Position numbers and translations under genes: made by a program
Shown: one piece after another, positions 62,385 to 64,000 of the stretch
Position numbering within the stretch: the first letter of the stretch is position 1
Layout: every line of letters begins with the position of its first letter
Source of the DNA: Parapedobacter deserti
GTDB taxonomy: Bacteria > Bacteroidota > Bacteroidia > Sphingobacteriales > Sphingobacteriaceae
Length of the DNA: 64,000 bases
NCBI RefSeq assembly: GCF_042646065.1
Contig: NZ_JBHRTA010000009.1
Location: 402,237-466,236 of the forward strand
Reading direction: 5' to 3'
The notes under the pieces: generated by a model
Told to the model about the DNA's origin: nothing
The model's database searches: none
What the model saw: the letters and a program-made list of their open reading frames with translations, nothing else

Positions 62385-62397
62385 CTCACTCTCCGCA
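62385..62397 (+). repeat. Duplicated tRNA-Ser 3' end (possible old att site)
   Basis: CTCACTCTCCGCA, identical to 62248-62260 at the end of the tRNA-Ser gene. Nearby, 62296-62310 carries GTGAGGATTCGAACC, whose reverse complement looks like a T-arm and acceptor. Such fragments of a tRNA end are left by integrases that target tRNA genes. Confidence 0.6.
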
Positions 62398-62418
62398 AAA
62401 AAGGAATCATTTACTATC

Positions 62419-62451
62419 AAAACCCTATAAACAGCACGTTTATAGGGTTTT
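62419..62451. terminator. Strong hairpin terminator in the tRNA-Ser downstream region
   Basis: Perfect 14-bp stem AAAACCCTATAAAC / GTTTATAGGGTTTT, loop AGCAC, then TTCTTTT. No gene lies directly before it, so it may be a relic of an inserted element. Confidence 0.7.
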
Positions 62452-62496
62452 TTCTTTTATAAGCCTTCCTAATCATTCAATAATTCCATGTTCCAG

Positions 62497-62541
62497 CGAG
62501 ACCCTATCGAGACCCTGCAAACTGTCAGTTCAGGGTCTCGC
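62497..62541. repeat. Direct and inverted copies of CGAGACCCT
   Basis: CGAGACCCT at 62497-62505 and 62508-62516 (tandem, 2-bp gap) and its inverse AGGGTCTCG at 62532-62540. It could be recombinase arm sites or a hairpin next to the tRNA-Ser island. Confidence 0.5.
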
Positions 62542-62561
62542 CAAACGATGCAACGACATAA

Positions 62562-62810
62562 CTAACAAATAGAGGCGTTAGATGTGCCCGCAAAAAAGTA
62601 GTGATGCTGCTTATTCCTATTCAATTTTTTCTTAGGACTGTAGTTACAAGCTCTATTTTCCGCATGTTCAATTTTATGTTCGGATAGCAGCCGTACAATT
62701 ATTGTCCGTGTTTCATCTTCGTTAAGTCCAATTTTCTCGCCGAGGTCAATTTCATTAAGTTGACCATCATTTCCGATTAATGCGTTGTAGTATTTTTCTT
62801 TATTTTCCAT
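62562..62810 (-). CDS. Small unknown protein, possible winged-helix
   Basis: 82 residues: MENKEKYYNALIGNDGQLNEIDLGEKIGLNEDETRTIIVRLLSEHKIEH has the helix-turn-helix spacing of a compact winged helix (L..IDLGEKIGLNEDET). A basic stretch KKKLNRNK and an odd tail (HHYFFAGTSNASIC) follow; the tail may be an extension after loss of the normal stop. Starts 11 bp inside the end of the methyltransferase gene, same strand. I recognise no family. Confidence 0.6.
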   Translation of the reverse strand: MENKEKYYNALIGNDGQLNEIDLGEKIGLNEDETRTIIVRLLSEHKIEHAENRACNYSPKKKLNRNKQHHYFFAGTSNASIC

Positions 62811-63639
62811 GGTTATATATTTTTTGCACAGCGATCATGATGTGCGGACTAAAGGGCAAAAGATAACTGTCGTTTTCGGTAATTTGGATAAGCTCCATTA
62901 ATGTCTTTTGCCGTTTTTTATTCAGCATGTTGGAGAAGTAATCTTTATCTAACCAAGCCATACCTTCGACCGCGTAGGTATTTAAGTGGGTTAAATCCTG
63001 GTATAAAAATTCACTTTTTAACTGTTCAGGTTGATGATAAAATGCCTCAGCTAAAAGCCAAGGAAAATCGTCCGGCGGATTATGTAACCCCGTTGTTAGC
63101 TCTTCCTTGCACATTTCAAAAAACGCCTTTTTGTGTATTAGACCCTGTAAGAGGCCAACCAATGTTGATGCCGTGTAGTTAATGGCAAAACCCAAAATTA
63201 TTCCGTTGTTTTTTAAAACGCGTTTAGCTTCGCAAATCGCTTGATCCCTATCCACTTTATTTTGAAGATGGTAAAGCGGTCCATGCAATATGATCAGGTC
63301 TGCAAATCGACTTGGAAAATCCAGTTTGCGAGCTTCTCCAAAGTGTATCGAAAACTTGTTCTTTAGTTTATTTGCCCTATTTTGGGCTATTCCGATATGT
63401 TTTGACACTGGCTCTACTAAATGAACCTGGTGTCCTTTTTGAGCGAGCCATGCCGAGTACTTACCGGTACCGCCGCCTATATCCAATATTTTTATTGGGT
63501 AGGTTGGTAGGTATCGTTCAATGAGTGACTTAATCCGTTCAAACTCAAATATCCCCATTCCTTTTTCAAGTCGCGTTTCTTCGGAAGCTTTATTATAAAA
63601 TAGTTCGATACCTCTACTTATTAATTGTTTACTATTCAT
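62800..63639 (-). CDS. SAM-dependent methyltransferase (class I)
   Basis: 279 residues from the ATG at 63639 (MNSKQLISRGIELFYN); the upstream open frame to 63717 is not needed. SAM motif I ILDIGGGTGKYSAWLAQKGH near residue 63, then VHLVEP and FADLIILHGPLYHL (motif post-I/II). The C-terminal half is helical and could cap the substrate. Base composition is more AT-rich than the core genes here, and it sits between the tRNA-Ser repeats and an IS, so it may be acquired. Target unknown. Confidence 0.83.
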   Translation of the reverse strand: MNSKQLISRGIELFYNKASEETRLEKGMGIFEFERIKSLIERYLPTYPIKILDIGGGTGKYSAWLAQKGHQVHLVEPVSKHIGIAQNRANKLKNKFSIHFGEARKLDFPSRFADLIILHGPLYHLQNKVDRDQAICEAKRVLKNNGIILGFAINYTASTLVGLLQGLIHKKAFFEMCKEELTTGLHNPPDDFPWLLAEAFYHQPEQLKSEFLYQDLTHLNTYAVEGMAWLDKDYFSNMLNKKRQKTLMELIQITENDSYLLPFSPHIMIAVQKIYNHGK

Positions 63640-63896
63640 TTTTTGACATTGTATTATCACCACACGTTGACCTGATGGATATAGCCCAAGCGATGAGGTA
63701 ATCGATTTGATAATCAATTGCTTTGTTCAAGATTTAATAAAGTAAGTGGGATACTATTATCTGAGCATTAAAAATCAGAAGATTTCAATGCGTTAATTAC
63801 TCATTTCGAGTTCGTCTCATAAGGGAGACGCAGATAATATGTTAGTTATCGTATAACAGACTACAAAGATAGAAATTCCGAATTAATTAGTCTCAG
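63640..63896. other. Intergenic region before the IS element
   Basis: No gene seen. It contains a hairpin CGTCTC / GAGACG (63813-63830, 6-nt loop) and is AT-rich. A 9-bp string CTGAGCATT at 63762 also occurs at 61488, but I see no longer repeat. Confidence 0.5.
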
Positions 63897-64000
63897 TGCG
63901 GTTTCCCCCAAATATTAGACAACTGAATTAATTTCTAAATTAGCAGTTGTAAAATGAAGAAGGAACGCAGAAAGTTTAGCGCAGCATTCAAGGCAAAAGT
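63897..64000 (+). mobile_element. Left end of an IS3-family insertion sequence, cut by the window
   Basis: Starts TGCGGTTTCCCCC, like the 5'-TG ends of IS3-family elements of Bacteroidota, followed 57 bp on by the transposase OrfA start. The right end lies outside the window, so exact boundaries and target duplication cannot be given. Confidence 0.6.
63954..64000 (+). CDS. IS3-family transposase OrfA, 5' end only
   Basis: 15 complete codons, MKKERRKFSAAFKAK, plus the first two bases (GT) of the next; this is the classic N-terminus of IS3-type OrfA helix-turn-helix proteins (KRR.FS..FK..V). The rest is beyond the window edge. Confidence 0.8.
   Translation, partial: MKKERRKFSAAFKAK

Noticed and set aside
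62262..62451. A second complete tRNA gene downstream of tRNA-Ser
   Set aside because: Only fragments of a T arm and acceptor end are present; no anticodon arm can be built.
62159..62572. Short plus-strand open frames across tRNA-Ser and its repeats
   Set aside because: They read through the tRNA and its 3'-end copies and have no start signals of their own.
1..64000. CRISPR arrays, prophage, restriction-modification or toxin-antitoxin systems
   Set aside because: I looked for regularly spaced repeats and for these families and saw none in the window.

Overview
The window comes from a chromosome of the phylum Bacteroidota, most likely a Sphingobacteriaceae relative (Pedobacter/Parapedobacter/Olivibacter type). 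The evidence is: promoters of the TTTG-N19-TAnnTTTG type, most starts lacking a Shine-Dalgarno sequence, and typical families of this group (DUF6600, DUF6263, DUF3467, YqgE, MlaEFD without obvious MlaB/C, PH-SHOCT protein next to lnt, small SsrA-binding-like protein). I do not claim a genus. Almost all of the window is ordinary core genome. Only the last ~1.7 kb, downstream of a tRNA-Ser, looks accessory.

Layout. 1-13 kb: the end of an acyl-CoA dehydrogenase-like flavoprotein, a lipoprotein, a DinB remnant with ispE and a YdeI-like protein, then a leftward block (PH-SHOCT, lnt, ribE, xerD), rsmI, serS, and a leftward pncB/methyltransferase pair, a Tat-exported SGNH hydrolase and a DUF6600 protein. 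13-19 kb: the mlaEFD lipid-transport operon, mtaB, tRNA-Val, a small lipoprotein, tRNA-Phe and mnmA. 19-24 kb: a leftward pfkA / GlcNAc-kinase-like / gapA glycolytic operon, divergent from a Nudix-winged-helix regulator with a degenerate Nudix box. 23-30 kb: a TetR-controlled RND efflux operon with a clear candidate operator. 30-36 kb: glutamate-type dehydrogenase, thyA-folA, an MscS channel, coaA, mgsA and a patatin. 36-41 kb: an ammonium transporter with an inverted repeat upstream, a beta-barrel protein, htpG and tRNA-His. 41-51 kb: a fused phosphatase/synthase that probably makes glucosylglycerol, a DUF389 membrane protein, nhaA, an ABC exporter, a coiled-coil membrane protein, a Na+/alanine symporter and YqgE. 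51-62 kb: surE, a lipid-kinase-like protein, a HAD phosphatase, tRNA-Met, rpsU-xerC-hpf, a helix-hairpin-helix protein with apt, DUF6263, acyl-CoA dehydrogenase, TerC, an M42 peptidase and DUF3467. Two small genes, at 60075-60218 and 61880-62035, were found by reading the minus strand directly. 62-64 kb: tRNA-Ser, a 13-bp duplication of its 3' end, other short repeats, a small unknown protein with a methyltransferase, and the left end of an IS3-family element cut by the window edge.

Functional themes. Osmotic and ionic adjustment (glucosylglycerol synthesis, NhaA, MscS, Na+/alanine symport), one-carbon/nucleotide supply (thyA, folA, apt, pncB), central glycolysis under a possible sugar-sensing regulator, and translation control. 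rpsU and hpf each carry a strong Shine-Dalgarno sequence in a genome whose starts mostly lack one. That fits the bS21/anti-SD feedback known from Flavobacterium and suggests hpf may share it. I found no CRISPR array, prophage, secretion system or obvious defence island. The most unusual leads are the SD-marked rpsU/hpf unit with a 20-bp hairpin abutting the xerC start, the GlcNAc-kinase-like protein with a changed phosphate-binding loop inside the glycolysis operon, and the fused GgpPS-type enzyme.
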